This document shows positions 11,856 to 22,556 of a stretch of DNA of 64,000 nt, piece after piece; the first letter of the stretch is position 1, and every line of letters begins with the position of its first letter. The notes under the pieces are model-generated. The model searched no databases, had not been told where the DNA came from, and saw only the letters and a list, made by a program, of their open reading frames with translations. The position numbers and the translations under genes are program-made. Source of the stretch: Nageia nagi (Eukaryota; Pinophyta); the NCBI GenBank assembly GCA_050084985.1, contig JBITNC010000001.1, forward strand, positions 161,758,001-161,822,000. The letters run 5' to 3'.

Positions 11856-13330
11856 TTTTTTTTAAATATTATAAACAAACATTGTAGAAAAGGAACTCTA
11901 TTTTTATCTTTTATGTTATGTTTTCAAGAAAATAATTTAATGCACAAACATCCTATATGTAAACTTACTTTTAATGATGTGATTACTTTAAATTTTTCAT
12001 TTACTTTAAGGCCTTATGAAATGCATTTAAACAAGTAAAATACACTTATGCATACTACCCTCCCAAACATTCATGTCCATTTACTTATCTTATTTTAATG
12101 TGATGCAATCAAAGTTTATTTTAAGTGAGTCTTAACCTTAATAAAACCCCGTTATTCTTTTTAATTATAATGCGATTCATTATCCAACCTCTTAATGATG
12201 TTCATTAACCCCTTCTAGCTGTGGAATATTATGTATAATAAATTCCCTCTTCTTACTAGTCACATATCTCTTCGACCTCCAATGGAGTGGTAAGAGTAGA
12301 CTTGGTAAGAAGCCGTTAAGTGTAGATAAATTAATTAAGTGAGGTTCAATTACTTCTCCAAGAGTCACATATCCCTTCGACCTCCAATGGAGTGGTAAGG
12401 GCAGACATCTTTAAGAGTTTAATGTGAAGTATATTTCCAAAAATGAAATGTGAATAAATTTTACCTCTTTCACTTAACTTATTTTTGATCACTTAAGATT
12501 GCATAAAGCGTAAAAGTGAGAGCATACTTTGTCAAGTGAAAGTACTTAATGTATTCGAATCCCCCAATTCATTAACTTTTTAATATGATTTATACTACCT
12601 GAAAACCTGATTTATTTACCTTAGGTTCATTCCAAATTAAGTGTGATTCATTTACTCCTTCCAAAAATATTAAATGTAGTAAATTACCTCCTCTTACTAG
12701 TCACATATCCCTTCGACCTCCAATGGAGTGGTAAGGGTAGACTTGGTAAGAGGTGATTATATGTGGATAAATTAACCAAATTAATGATAATGTGAATACA
12801 AAAGAAAAGAATAATTAATTACCCCTTCTTATCAGGTCTATTTTGGTCACCTTAGATCGCACGAAGCACAAAGGGAGAGCATAATTAGACAAGATAAAAA
12901 GTATTTAATATATAAGTACCCTTCACCCAAAACATGAAAAATAAATACATAACATTATACATAAAATAAATTAATAAAAAATGCATTTAACCTTTTCACT
13001 ACCCATTTCCTAAATGCACTCTAAGCAGAGAGATCACACACAGTTTTATCGATTGTCATTTTAAATATATAATTACACTTACTGTATTTAGGTCAGATTA
13101 GAAAACATACCAGTTTTTTAGAGATCGTTGATGATTTCACAGCGATCATTGCCAATTATAGTACGATCGTCGATGATCCAAAGAACACAGAAAATAAAAA
13201 CAAAGCAATAGATCAAATAGATTAAGTTAGTATGTAGTTCCACAAGATGCAAATAGATTTAAAAATAAAACCAAAACAATATGCAATTGATCCTATTTTT
13301 GCTTCAATTTTCTGAAATGCATGCAAGGGG
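11856..13330 (-). other. Long 5' leader of element A with direct repeats
   Basis: About 1.5 kb without a gene separates the primer binding site from the gag start. A motif with core ttcgacctccaatggagtgg occurs at about 12,258, 12,362 and 12,701. It holds the palindrome ctccaatggag (one central mismatch base), so each copy can form a hairpin. A second motif (agcgtaaaagtgagagcata and its relative) recurs at about 12,505 and 12,860, making a larger duplicated unit. Close to the primer site (13,120-13,190) several CGATCAT/GATCGTCGATGATC-type palindromes occur. These may be packaging or dimerisation signals, by position only. Confidence 0.6.
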
Positions 13331-13350
13331 CCCTCCTTCTAGTGCCAGAT
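13331..13350 (-). other. Primer binding site of element A
   Basis: On the minus strand the LTR end (tatacaca) is followed after two or three bases by tggcactagaaggagggccc. Apart from one CG-to-CA change this matches the TGGCGCTAGAAGGAGGG-type primer site seen in Tat elements as I recall it. A tRNA 3' end would prime minus-strand DNA synthesis here. Confidence 0.7.
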
Positions 13351-14484
13351 TGTGTATATCAAATTATGAACCTAAAATGCAATTTAGATAGATAAATCAT
13401 TCAACATAATTAATCATGAACATATTCGATAATACACATCAATAATAATAATGATATTATATTCTAAAATATTTGAATACAAAAAGTGAGTTTTTATTGA
13501 TCTATTTTAATCAGCATCGACAGCGATCGTTGTGGATCGGTAACGGTCGATAATGGATCGGTAACGATCAGTTTAGATTGGTAACGATTGAAGCATGACT
13601 CTGCATTCTCTACGCCATCATTGTGCTTGTTGTAAACTTTTGGCCTCTGTTATCGATATAGTGGATCACTGTCGATCGATCTTTGAATCGTCGATGATCA
13701 GATCTGTAAGCACTGGAGTAATCTTTTCATAGAATTTTGAAATGTTTTTGTCTATTCCTTGTTGTTCTCTTTCATATTTACTTCTGTTGTTCTTTTTTTG
13801 TATTGACCCTACACATAGAAAATGAATGAAACATCAAAAGCATACCTGCTCATACATATGAATCAGCAAATGAATAACATAATATGGAAATATAATTGAT
13901 ATGAGATTTGCTATTAATCAAGCTTACAATCTTTTGCTAATAATCTCCTAATTTGATTTCGGTAGAGCTTCGCTATAGTAAAATTGGGTCCCCTTGTTCA
14001 TCTACAAAACTTCAATTTATAAGCTTCAAAGTTTGTTATTCATTTATTTTGGTGTCACAAGATTCCAAGTAACCTCCCGAACTAAATTTTGAGGTGTTAT
14101 TATCTTCCATCTGTATCCATGATTACAAATTATATGTACTAGGCTATTCTAGGCTTAGATTTGTCTGTTGCTTAACTATTCAGGGATCATCAACGATCCT
14201 TAGAGATCATCGATGATCGTATTAGATCATCGTCGATTACTTAGCGATTTTATATTAACATCAGAATGGTCGCTCTATGGTCATTTTTTAATGACAAGGG
14301 TCATAAGACCACTTATTTTATATATGTTCAAAAAGATTGATCCGATAATATAATTTTAAATCTTGTTTAATGCTTTTATAAGGAGTTATAATTATTTTAA
14401 TGTGATATATATTAGAAAAATACTTATTTTATTTATTTATATATTATTAAATTAAAGATAGGGTTTATTTTGAGTGTCTACACA
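13351..14484 (-). repeat. 5' LTR of element A
   Basis: A 1,134-bp LTR. On the plus strand it begins tgtgtatatc and ends gtgtctacaca, giving inverted ends TGTGTA/TACACA. The inner end is next to the primer site. A possible TATA box (atatataaaa on the minus strand, about 14,317-14,326) lies about 160 bp from the LTR start. Several clusters of GATC/ATCG palindromes (13,510-13,590, 13,655-13,710, 14,185-14,250) retain CpG, unlike most of the window. The outer edge abuts the 3' end of family C copy 1. Confidence 0.8.
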
Positions 14485-14499
14485 CATATATCTCAAATC

Positions 14500-17400
14500 C
14501 TCCTTAGATAGAACTATATTGGTTTGGGAGTGATCACTACAATGTCTTTTTCAATCAAGACCCTTAAATAGGCTTGCATTTTTTCTAAAACAATTCTAGG
14601 CATGTCTATTGCCAGCTGATGGTGAATATTTTGAGTGTGGAACTACTTGATTACCTATATTATTTATTCCTTTAGTAGATGCAAGTGTGATAATGTTATC
14701 ATTTTATCTCTAACTTACTCCACCAAGGATTTTTTAAAATTCTTTATGAGAAATAATAAATTTGAATTATCATAAGATAAAACTTTATTTGTTGCAATAA
14801 TAGTTTGTAGCTCAACCTCAACCTGCTTGACCTTTTGAGCATCAATGATTACAACCTAAGCTTTGAGATCTTGTATTATTTGATTTGCAACATCTAGCTC
14901 AACTTTTGTTGTTATTATGCTCTTATCAAAATCTGATTTTTTATTATCAAGCTTTGTAATCAAGTCTCTAATTTTATTCTACAACCTAGCTCCTATTTTG
15001 TTTTTAAGGGAGCAGTCTTCCTTATACTGGTCTCCTTTTTTATTGAATTTTTTAAGTCTCCATTGTTTGAAGATTTTTACTAGTTTCCATTGAAGTATTT
15101 ACCAAGAATATTTAATGGTCAATTATTGGTATACTTTGCATATTTACATCAATTATTACCATTGGAGTAGTGTCCAATTGCCCTTCTTTGAAAGGCATCT
15201 GTGCTATTTTAGTATCTTATTTTTTTGTAACCTTGCTCAAAATTCTTGACTATTGGTTAGGGAGCATAGGAGGCTTATTAAAAAAAGTTGCTCAATTAAT
15301 GGGCCTTATAATTTGTATAGAAAAAATAGATTTTATTTCTTCTTTTGAGGTTGTAGGAATCAAAAAATGGGGAGGAGTGATTCCATCTGAAGTAGATGTC
15401 ACAACCTGTTGGGTGGGTTGTGACTACTAGGGAGGTGTTAGGTCTTGAACTTTTGTTTCTTTCTCTATCTCTCCCATGACCTTATCATCATCATTATCTT
15501 TGTCTATTGGATTAGATTCTTTATTATTTTTCAGTTCATCATCATCATCATCACCTGATCCTCCTCCAGGTATTGTTGTTGCAAAGCTACTGGCTCCAAG
15601 TATGCTTTCCCTATCTTGTTGGGTTTTGGTTTGATATTTTTCTAGAGTTTATTCTTGCACATGATATCCTTATGTAGCACTAATATCTACATCTTGTGAC
15701 TCTCGTAACTCTTCTATATCAAAAATATCTACCTCTTTTGCCACTACCTATAAAACTTCTTTTGTAGCCTTTGAAGTTGGAGGTGCAATTGTTTGTGACT
15801 ATGACCTTATCGTAGTGGTCAGAGCTTTTTTACATGTCTCTCTTATTTCTTTGGGGTTTATTATTTTTGAGAAAGGGTTTGAATTCTCCTTTTCTTCTTT
15901 GAAGAAGACTCCCAAGATGATTGTCCTACCATGCTGGATGATTTTCCTACTTGTACTAGCCTTGCTCCTATAGCAATTTTTTCTTAAAAATGAGAAGAAA
16001 AGGGCTATCCTAACTCTAGTAAGGGATATTCAACATATTCATCCTCCTTATACTTGTCATATTTGAATTCTAAAATAATTCACTCTCTATATGGTGAAAT
16101 TTTATTGTATACTCAAATCTAAATTTTGTAAAATAATGAATTTTATTGGCACCCCAACCAAAATTTGTTAACTAGGTGAGGAATTTTGGGTTGAGAATAA
16201 AATATTATCAGTTATTTTCCCAATTTTTGTATTTACTTATCCCCTCAAAGGCCATCCAAGCCTTATTCAAGGGTGGGAATTACCAATCAGGGTACATTTC
16301 TATCTCTTATTCAATTTTATTTACAAAATATTCTACATGAGGCCTACTCTCATGGATAAAAGTTGGACATTTTTTGCTTTACTTTATTACTTGGATCATT
16401 TCTCCTAAAGGGTCATACATCCATGGAACTTCCACCATATCTAATTTAATATTCTGTACAATGAATTCTACTATACTATCTTTACATCCTATTTCTAAAT
16501 AAGTAAAATTATTAGTAGAAGCCAATATATCTACAATAGATTTAAAATTACCTTCGAACCCATATTTGGTCTCTATGGTACAAATTTTCCTTCCCATTTC
16601 TATTGAATAAAGCTAGGGGGTTACATACTTGGGTAATAAAAAAGGTTTCTCAAAATACCCATACCTAATTATTATGGTGTGGTCTCTCAAGAAGTACCAA
16701 TCATCGATTTTGTTTCCTCCCTCTAGTTCCCTCATTATGCTTTTATGTAGTCTATTAAAGAGTTTTTTTGGTCAAATTTTGTACTACTATTGCATATAAA
16801 TTATCCATGAACTCATGGTATGACCCATGCAAGTTACTCAAAATTGGTGCCATCAAGTCGATTGGCATTGGTGTAGCATTAGGATTCATCAACTGAATTG
16901 GAAACCCTACCTCTATCAGTTTGTTAAGGTTTTTATGGGTGAAGAGCTACCAAAGATAGGAAGAGTGTCTACAGTCTAATTTTTCAATTTTGAATAGACA
17001 TCTCGGTATTTCATTACTAATAAAAGTTGAAAAATCATAGCAAACATGAGCCTTTGTAATATTATAAGCTATACATACCATGGCTTCATCTACTTCAATC
17101 TAGGTTTTCTTTTCTAGAATAACTACCAATGCCTGCAACACTTCTATATCTCTCTTTTACTTTCAAATAAGGATATCTAATAACTTGGATAGAGTTGGGC
17201 CTTCTTGCTATCTTGATATCTTCTGCTAATCTAGTTCATCATCTCATCTTGATTGATATAGAAATCATTCTTCTCCTATCTTAAATCAATTTATTTCATC
17301 ACATGAAAAGTTCAATTAGCTATAATAGCAAACATTTGGATGATGGAATTAGAAAATTAATCTAGTATTGTTTCAAACTTAGGCTCTGATGCATCTCCCT

Positions 17401-17951
17401 TTTTTGGGTTCTTAAACATTCCTATTTGGTAACCCTTTTGGTCATGTCTATTTGCTAATGAATACAATAGCTTAGGGTAAGTAAATGACTTATAGGGCAC
17501 ATAATAAGCTAGGCCTTGGTTAATCATGATGTGCCTTTTTGAATGAGCTAGTGCCTTCCCCTTTTTGGTGACCTCGGGTGTCATGTGCTATAAAATAATG
17601 CAATTAGGGTTGGCTCTCCATGTGTTCATGTGATTGATCACTCCCATCTCAATCCAATTTACTCTTGGGGCATTTTCAAGATATTCTTCTTACCTAGTCA
17701 AAAGGTCAACATCAACTTGATCTATTTTAGTTATGGAGGATGACTAAAAAAGTTGCCATGATATCAACACCCTTTCTTGAACCTTTGGTTATCATTTGAA
17801 AATGGTAATCTAGGATATGCAAGGTCCTACAACGTTCTATCTCTTGATTCAATTCAACTTTGAAATTTATAAGTTCTAAATGCTTTGGAAACTTGTGTAC
17901 TTGAAATTAGCTAAGTGTTGAACTAGAGGGTATGAAAGGAGTTTTATTCAT
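14500..17951 (-). pseudogene. Long extra reading frame after integrase, family C copy 1
   Basis: A decayed frame of roughly 1,000-1,150 codons lies between integrase and the 3' end. It probably starts at an ATG at 17,949-17,951 (MNKTPFIPSSS). Notable segments: GLAYYVPYKSFTYPKLLYSL and KGYQIGMFKN (17,584-17,357), a longer intact piece at 16,379-16,597, a Ser/Gly and Asp-rich linker at about 15,590-15,480 (GGGSGDDDDDEL), and a charged C-terminal segment that should form a coiled coil (about 15,060-14,760; LITKLDNKKSDFDKSIITTK). There are dozens of stops, nearly all explained by deamination. The same frame is found in copy 2, so it belongs to the element. No known domain recognised; envelope-like signal or membrane segments are not evident. 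Confidence 0.6.
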
Positions 17952-18312
17952 CCAAGGTTGGTGAGATTTCCATTAATGGAAATTAATATTTGAGGATCTC
18001 AAGACCCATGCATTGTATAGATTGAGCTAGCATAAGTTGGATAAGTAGTTTCAAAGCATGCTAGACTTGATTTGTAGTACCTATGTAATGGTTAATGAAA
18101 TTTGAGGAAATCTTTCCTTAAATGCTGCCCTATTTAGTTGATGATTGAGTAGTGCACCAAAATTAACTATTGACCATGCCAAATTAACAATAAATATGAA
18201 TGGCTACCTATTTTTGAGAACTATGTCTTGAATATGTACAAGTATCTTTTTTTCAAAAAATATTTATAATATACATATTTTTTTTACAGATACTATAAGA
18301 TCATCTCATCAC

Positions 18313-19460
18313 CTAGTAATGTTTCAAATATATCTCATTGATGGGAATAGGTAATTATTGAGACTTGGTAATATCTTGCAATTTGAATGCATTACTTTGC
18401 ATGGCTTGAGTGATGATGTAAGGTCCACTCCAAAGAGAATCAAATTTTTGGTGTCTTTCAAACTTTGCTCATTACTCATTCCATTTAAGGATGATATCAC
18501 CTAGTTCAAACTTCATCCAAGAAGACTTTTTCTTATCAAACCACTTCTTGACAATGTGTTGGCAATGTTGGAATGATTCATATGCTTTGTTTCAATCTTC
18601 CTCTAATTTTAGGAGCTAACTATACCTAGATTGTAGTGGGTCAAAGTGATGGTTCTCCATTTCTTACAATATTTTTAATGCTAGTAACTCCATGTGTATT
18701 GGCAACATATGTCTTTTACCATATACCAATGCATATATGGATGTATTTATTACAAATTTTATAATGATCCTATCTACCCATAATGCAAAGTCTAATTGTG
18801 TATACCATTGCTTGGGATTCCCTTCAATTGATCTCTTGATGATTCAAGTTAGATTTTTGTTAGTTGATTCAACTAACCTATTACCTTATGGGTAATAGTT
18901 TGAAGAGAATAACTAGTACACTCCATATTGAGCCATAAAGCATGACAAATTACATCCAATAATTATCAAGCCAATGTTTGACAAAATAGTCTATGGGATT
19001 CAAAAGTGAGTGATTATCCTTTTAATCATTTCTATCACCAATTCTTGATCTACATTTTTATATGGTATAGCCTCTAACTATCTAGTGAAGTAATTTATTG
19101 TAGTCAAAATAAACTTATGGCCCATAAAGGAATTTGGGTTTAGAACACTAATGAAGTCTATACCCCATTGTTGAAAGAGTTCTTCAACAACCATAGGTGT
19201 AAGAGCCATTGTAACCTGTCTTCTGTTTCCTATAAATCTATTACATTTTTTACATTTTTGATCAATCTTGAATGAATCTTAACATATAGTGGGCCAATAA
19301 TATCTATCTTGTAATACTTTTGCTACTATAGTTCATCCACTGTAATGCCTACTAGAGAATTCATAATGAAATTCATGCAATATTCTATGGGATTCATCTT
19401 GAGTCACACATCTTAGTAGGGTTTGATCAAAACTTTTTCTATACAAATTATCATCTATAA
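18313..19460 (-). pseudogene. Integrase of family C copy 1
   Basis: The zinc-binding domain reads HEFHYEFSSRHYSG, then YYWPTIC and KCKKCNRF. The core begins QQWGIDFISV (first Asp). The second catalytic position reads SNIGL instead of SDNG-like, so it is lost. NRLVESTNKNL carries the Glu, again right after a stop that was CAA. The C-terminal end has LWSGPYIITQAM and NEIYLKHY with a TAG at 18,313-18,315. In copy 2 this TAG is CAG, so the true integrase ran further. Confidence 0.85.
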
Positions 19461-19619
19461 TGATAAACTTGAGGGCATGCAACTTGAATCTCCTTCTTTG
19501 AAATCTATCCAAAGCTTCAAGGCACCTACTAGTTTGGAAATAAAATATGATTTGTTTAATCCAATCACTTTATTGATTGAGTTGCTATTCATTCTCTATA
19601 TAAAATATCATATGTGAAG

Positions 19620-20760
19620 CTTTAGCTATATTTTCACAAAAAACTCTACCTCTAATCAACTTGGTTAGCTTAATTTCTATATCATATTCCATTATTTTAG
19701 TGATCTAATGAGCCTTTCCTTCACCTATATCTCCTTGTATAATATAATTTCTTACATCTAGATGGATAGTAAATACAAGGATTCTATTTTGGGATACATA
19801 ATACTTGAACTTTTTAAGTCTCTTCATTATGTAAAATACTTATTTTTTAATAAATATGGACCTTTCTTGGTGTTGATGCAGTGTTTGACTATGAAAGACA
19901 ATAAAATGTTCTTCATTCTTGTCATCTTTTGTTGCTAGAATTGTAGCAATGCTTCTATCTGCTTCATATACATACATGATGAAATCTTTTGCCATATCAA
20001 TATTTTTACTTCATATAACCAAGAAAATATAGCATCTTTCTTTAGCATTGAATTGATTGGGGATACAATCTTTAAAAATTATTGATGAATTTTTTAACAA
20101 AATTGATTTGACCAAGGAATGATTGCAAGGCTTTCTTGTTGGAGGGAAGTGGCAATGCTTCTATAACTTTTACTCTATCTAGATCTATTGCTAGTCCCTC
20201 TTTTGAGATAATGTGGCCAAGTAATTTTCCTTGGTTAACCATAAAAATTGATTTTTTTAAATTTATTAAAATCCTAAATTTCATGCATTTTTCAAACACT
20301 TATCTAAGATGTTCTAGATGATCATTTCTACTTCTAGAGAAGATTGTGATATTAGCTAGATAGATTAGTATAATCTTATTTATTAGTTCATTAAATGTAT
20401 TATCCATGGCTCTTTGAAAGGTAGCTTCCATATTAGAAATACCAAATTGCATTCTTTGAAAATCAAATGTCCTCCATTTAATTGTAAATGTAGTTTTGAA
20501 TTGATCTTCATCTTTCACCCAAATCTAGTTAAATCTTGAGTAACCATCAATCAATAAAAATTAGCAAGCTCTAGCTATTATATGTAAGATCTACTCCATA
20601 GCAGGGAGAGGATAATTATCTTTAAGATACATTTAATTCAACTTGCTAAAATCAACATAGGGTTAAATTTTTCCACTTTTCTTTTAAATAGGAACTAGAT
20701 TTACAACCCAAGAAGAATGCTTGATAGGATAAATAATTTTTGAATTAAGCAGTTAGATTA
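19620..20760 (-). pseudogene. Reverse transcriptase and RNase H of family C copy 1
   Basis: Reverse transcriptase motifs in order: YLKDNYPLPAME, IDGYSRFN, TTFTIKWRTFDFQRMQFGIS, then IYLANITIFSRS where YLDD is expected, so both catalytic Asp residues are gone (Ala and Asn). Next come LINLKKSIFMVNQGKLLGHI and LQSFLGQINFVKKF. RNase H continues to about 19,640 in pieces, with segments like AFHSQTLHQHQ and RLKKFKYYVSQNRILV matching copy 2. It is more decayed than element A. Confidence 0.85.
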
Positions 20761-20879
20761 ACTCTTATCTTATAGCTTCCTTTATTTTTGGATTAACTAG
20801 TCTTTGTTTTTGGTTGTATGGTTTGAAATATGGTTCAAGCTCAATTTTGTGCTAGATGACACTCTTATCATATGTCTTA

Positions 20880-21660
20880 AGATCATCATAAGTTCAAGCA
20901 ATTACTTGGAAAAACTCATGATAAATTTGAGACATAACAATCTTTTCTATATCAAAACACTCTAAATCAATTTTTATATAATTTTTAGGTTCTACTTCTA
21001 GCTCAACATAATTCTCCTTCAGGATGGTCAAAGACTTAGCCTTTTGGACATCTTTTGAATCAAACAATCGTTCAAAGAGAGCAATCATTTTGGTATAACA
21101 TTATTTTTGAGTTAAATAACATCTAATTCTTAGAAATAATTAGGCACTTCCTAAATACCAAAAGTGTGAGCCATTATTTCATCCAAGAGGAAGTTTATAA
21201 TATGATCATTAGAGTCAAATACTTACCAAAGTTTTGTAGCATTAGGTACTGAAAGCCTACATTAAACTTTGACTCCAAGAGCTTCTCCTTTATAATGAGC
21301 AAAATTATAAGATGCCCCTCTTCTAGCAAGTGCACCAGCTAATTGGTTATACCTTCTAGGAATAGGTATAAAATTTATAGCCAAGAATGACTCTAATTAT
21401 AATTTATTCTTGTAGGTCTTAAAATAATGATGTTTTGCACTATTCTAATTTTTGACTTGCTTAATGACCATTTCTAAATCATTATTGACAATCAAGCACC
21501 TGATACCTATACTAATTACTTTATATAACCCTAAATAAAAGTCTTCATACTCAACAACATTATTTGTACAATTCCATGTGAATTAGAAGGACAATCTTTT
21601 AGTATTTCCCTTTGGAGATTTGAACACCACTCTAGCTCCACATCCATGTTTACATCAAGA
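20880..21660 (-). pseudogene. Second-type RNase H upstream of reverse transcriptase, family C copy 1
   Basis: Between protease and reverse transcriptase lies an RNase H-like domain: MYFDGS (catalytic Asp), a TGA stop, CKHGCGARVVF, CTNNVVEYEDF (catalytic Glu), and further on NQLAGALARRGA at the place of the last conserved Asp. An inserted tail with SLNDCLIQK-like sequence leads to reverse transcriptase. This domain is separate from the RNase H that follows reverse transcriptase. It corresponds to the same domain in copy 2 (38.6-39.3 kb) and copy 3 (43.8-44.4 kb). The position before reverse transcriptase differs from element A. Confidence 0.8.
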
Positions 21661-22132
21661 TCCATCAAAATACATTGTTCATATCTCATGTTCTTTATTA
21701 GCTGTGAATAAGATTGGCTAAGTTTTCTTATATAAATAATAATTTCCCATATTAGTATCTATGACTTGATAATTTAGATCATTTGCTAAAAGAAATTCAA
21801 TTATTGGTAGTGATTTCCTTAGTGTTTCACTTTCAAATACTTCCACTGGTTGTGGATCATTCATACAATTTTATTTAGTAATCTTTTTTAGATGGATAGT
21901 TTTGGTGCCTTCATTCAAAATTTTTACCTATTTATTTTGGAAAGGAATTAGAAGGTGACTATAGTCTAAAGCTAAGTATCCTCCTAATTTAGTAGTAAAT
22001 TCTCTAGAAAGACATATTCTAAATAAAGGTGAAAGATCAACTATAATAATATCTTGAATAACATAAATATTAGGGAAGGCATTCAAATTTATTTAAACTT
22101 TTTATCACTACTAACTACATCTACTGAGGAAG
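21661..22132 (-). pseudogene. Protease C-terminal half and linker, family C copy 1
   Basis: Reading from the insertion edge: NLNAFPNIYVIQDIIIVDLS and FRICLSREFTTKLGGYLALD, which align with copy 2 at 39,540-39,640. Then a linker (ESETLRKSLPIIEFLLANDL) leads into the RNase H domain. The N-terminal half with the active-site loop is on the far side of the chromovirus, at 27,791-27,990. Confidence 0.75.
22128..22132. repeat. Target-site duplication, left copy
   Basis: ggaag directly before the left LTR; the right copy is ggaat at 27,786-27,790, with one mismatch. Confidence 0.75.
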
Positions 22133-22542
22133 TGTTATGATGCTAGAAATATGAAAAGGAAAATATTGCATAAATGAAATGAATATTGATTTGAAAGAGG
22201 AAAATGACAACTATTTAGTGGAAATAATAGAGTATTCACTGATAAATAGAACATGAATTAGCAATAATAGGTAGATAAAGATAGGATTTTACTGAATAGT
22301 AATAGAATCATAGGTTGCTTCGAGGGGGGAACCTCTTTACAATGCCAAAAATGAAAAATAATGTTCAAGATGCATTTCTCCACACACTTCTATCTATTTG
22401 AAATAAACTAACCCTAACCCTAATAGTAATGCCAAACTTTGCCCTGCACTAACAATCACAATATTATGATTTACAATATAGGTCAAAAATTTAATAAAAT
22501 ACTAATACTAACACTAAAATATCAGGATGTAGGATCTTAACA
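22133..22542 (-). repeat. 3' LTR of the Reina-like element
   Basis: 410 bp, starting tgttatgatgc and ending atcttaaca on the plus strand. It pairs with 27,376-27,785. The differences seen between the two are mostly transitions. Confidence 0.92.
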
Positions 22543-22556
22543 TGCCACCCCTCTTG
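22543..22556 (-). other. Polypurine tract of the Reina-like element
   Basis: On the minus strand the sequence before the 3' LTR is aagaggggtggca, an A/G tract that would prime plus-strand DNA synthesis. Confidence 0.75.

Larger units (their letters stand above)
2681..14484 (-). mobile_element. Element A: Tat-like Ty3/gypsy retrotransposon lacking its 3' LTR
   Basis: In its own 5'-3' direction the element has: LTR (14,484-13,351), primer binding site, 1.5-kb leader, gag, protease, a spacer, reverse transcriptase, RNase H, a second RNase H, integrase, and a separate reading frame. The second RNase H between RNase H and integrase is the hallmark of the plant Tat lineage (Ogre, Retand and relatives). 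All frames carry scattered stops and frameshifts, and key residues are lost, so it is dead. Its LTR keeps clusters of CpG, unlike family C, which suggests that it is the younger of the two. Confidence 0.88.

Noticed and set aside
15170-15430. Plus-strand open frame of 86 codons, with a similar one at 32,263-32,634
   Set aside because: Both are antisense to the family C extra frame and are alike only because the two copies are homologous.
22405-22430. Telomere-like ctaaccctaaccctaa
   Set aside because: Only two to three units, inside an LTR. The partner LTR has ctaaccttaaccataat at the same place. It is part of the LTR, not an interstitial telomere.
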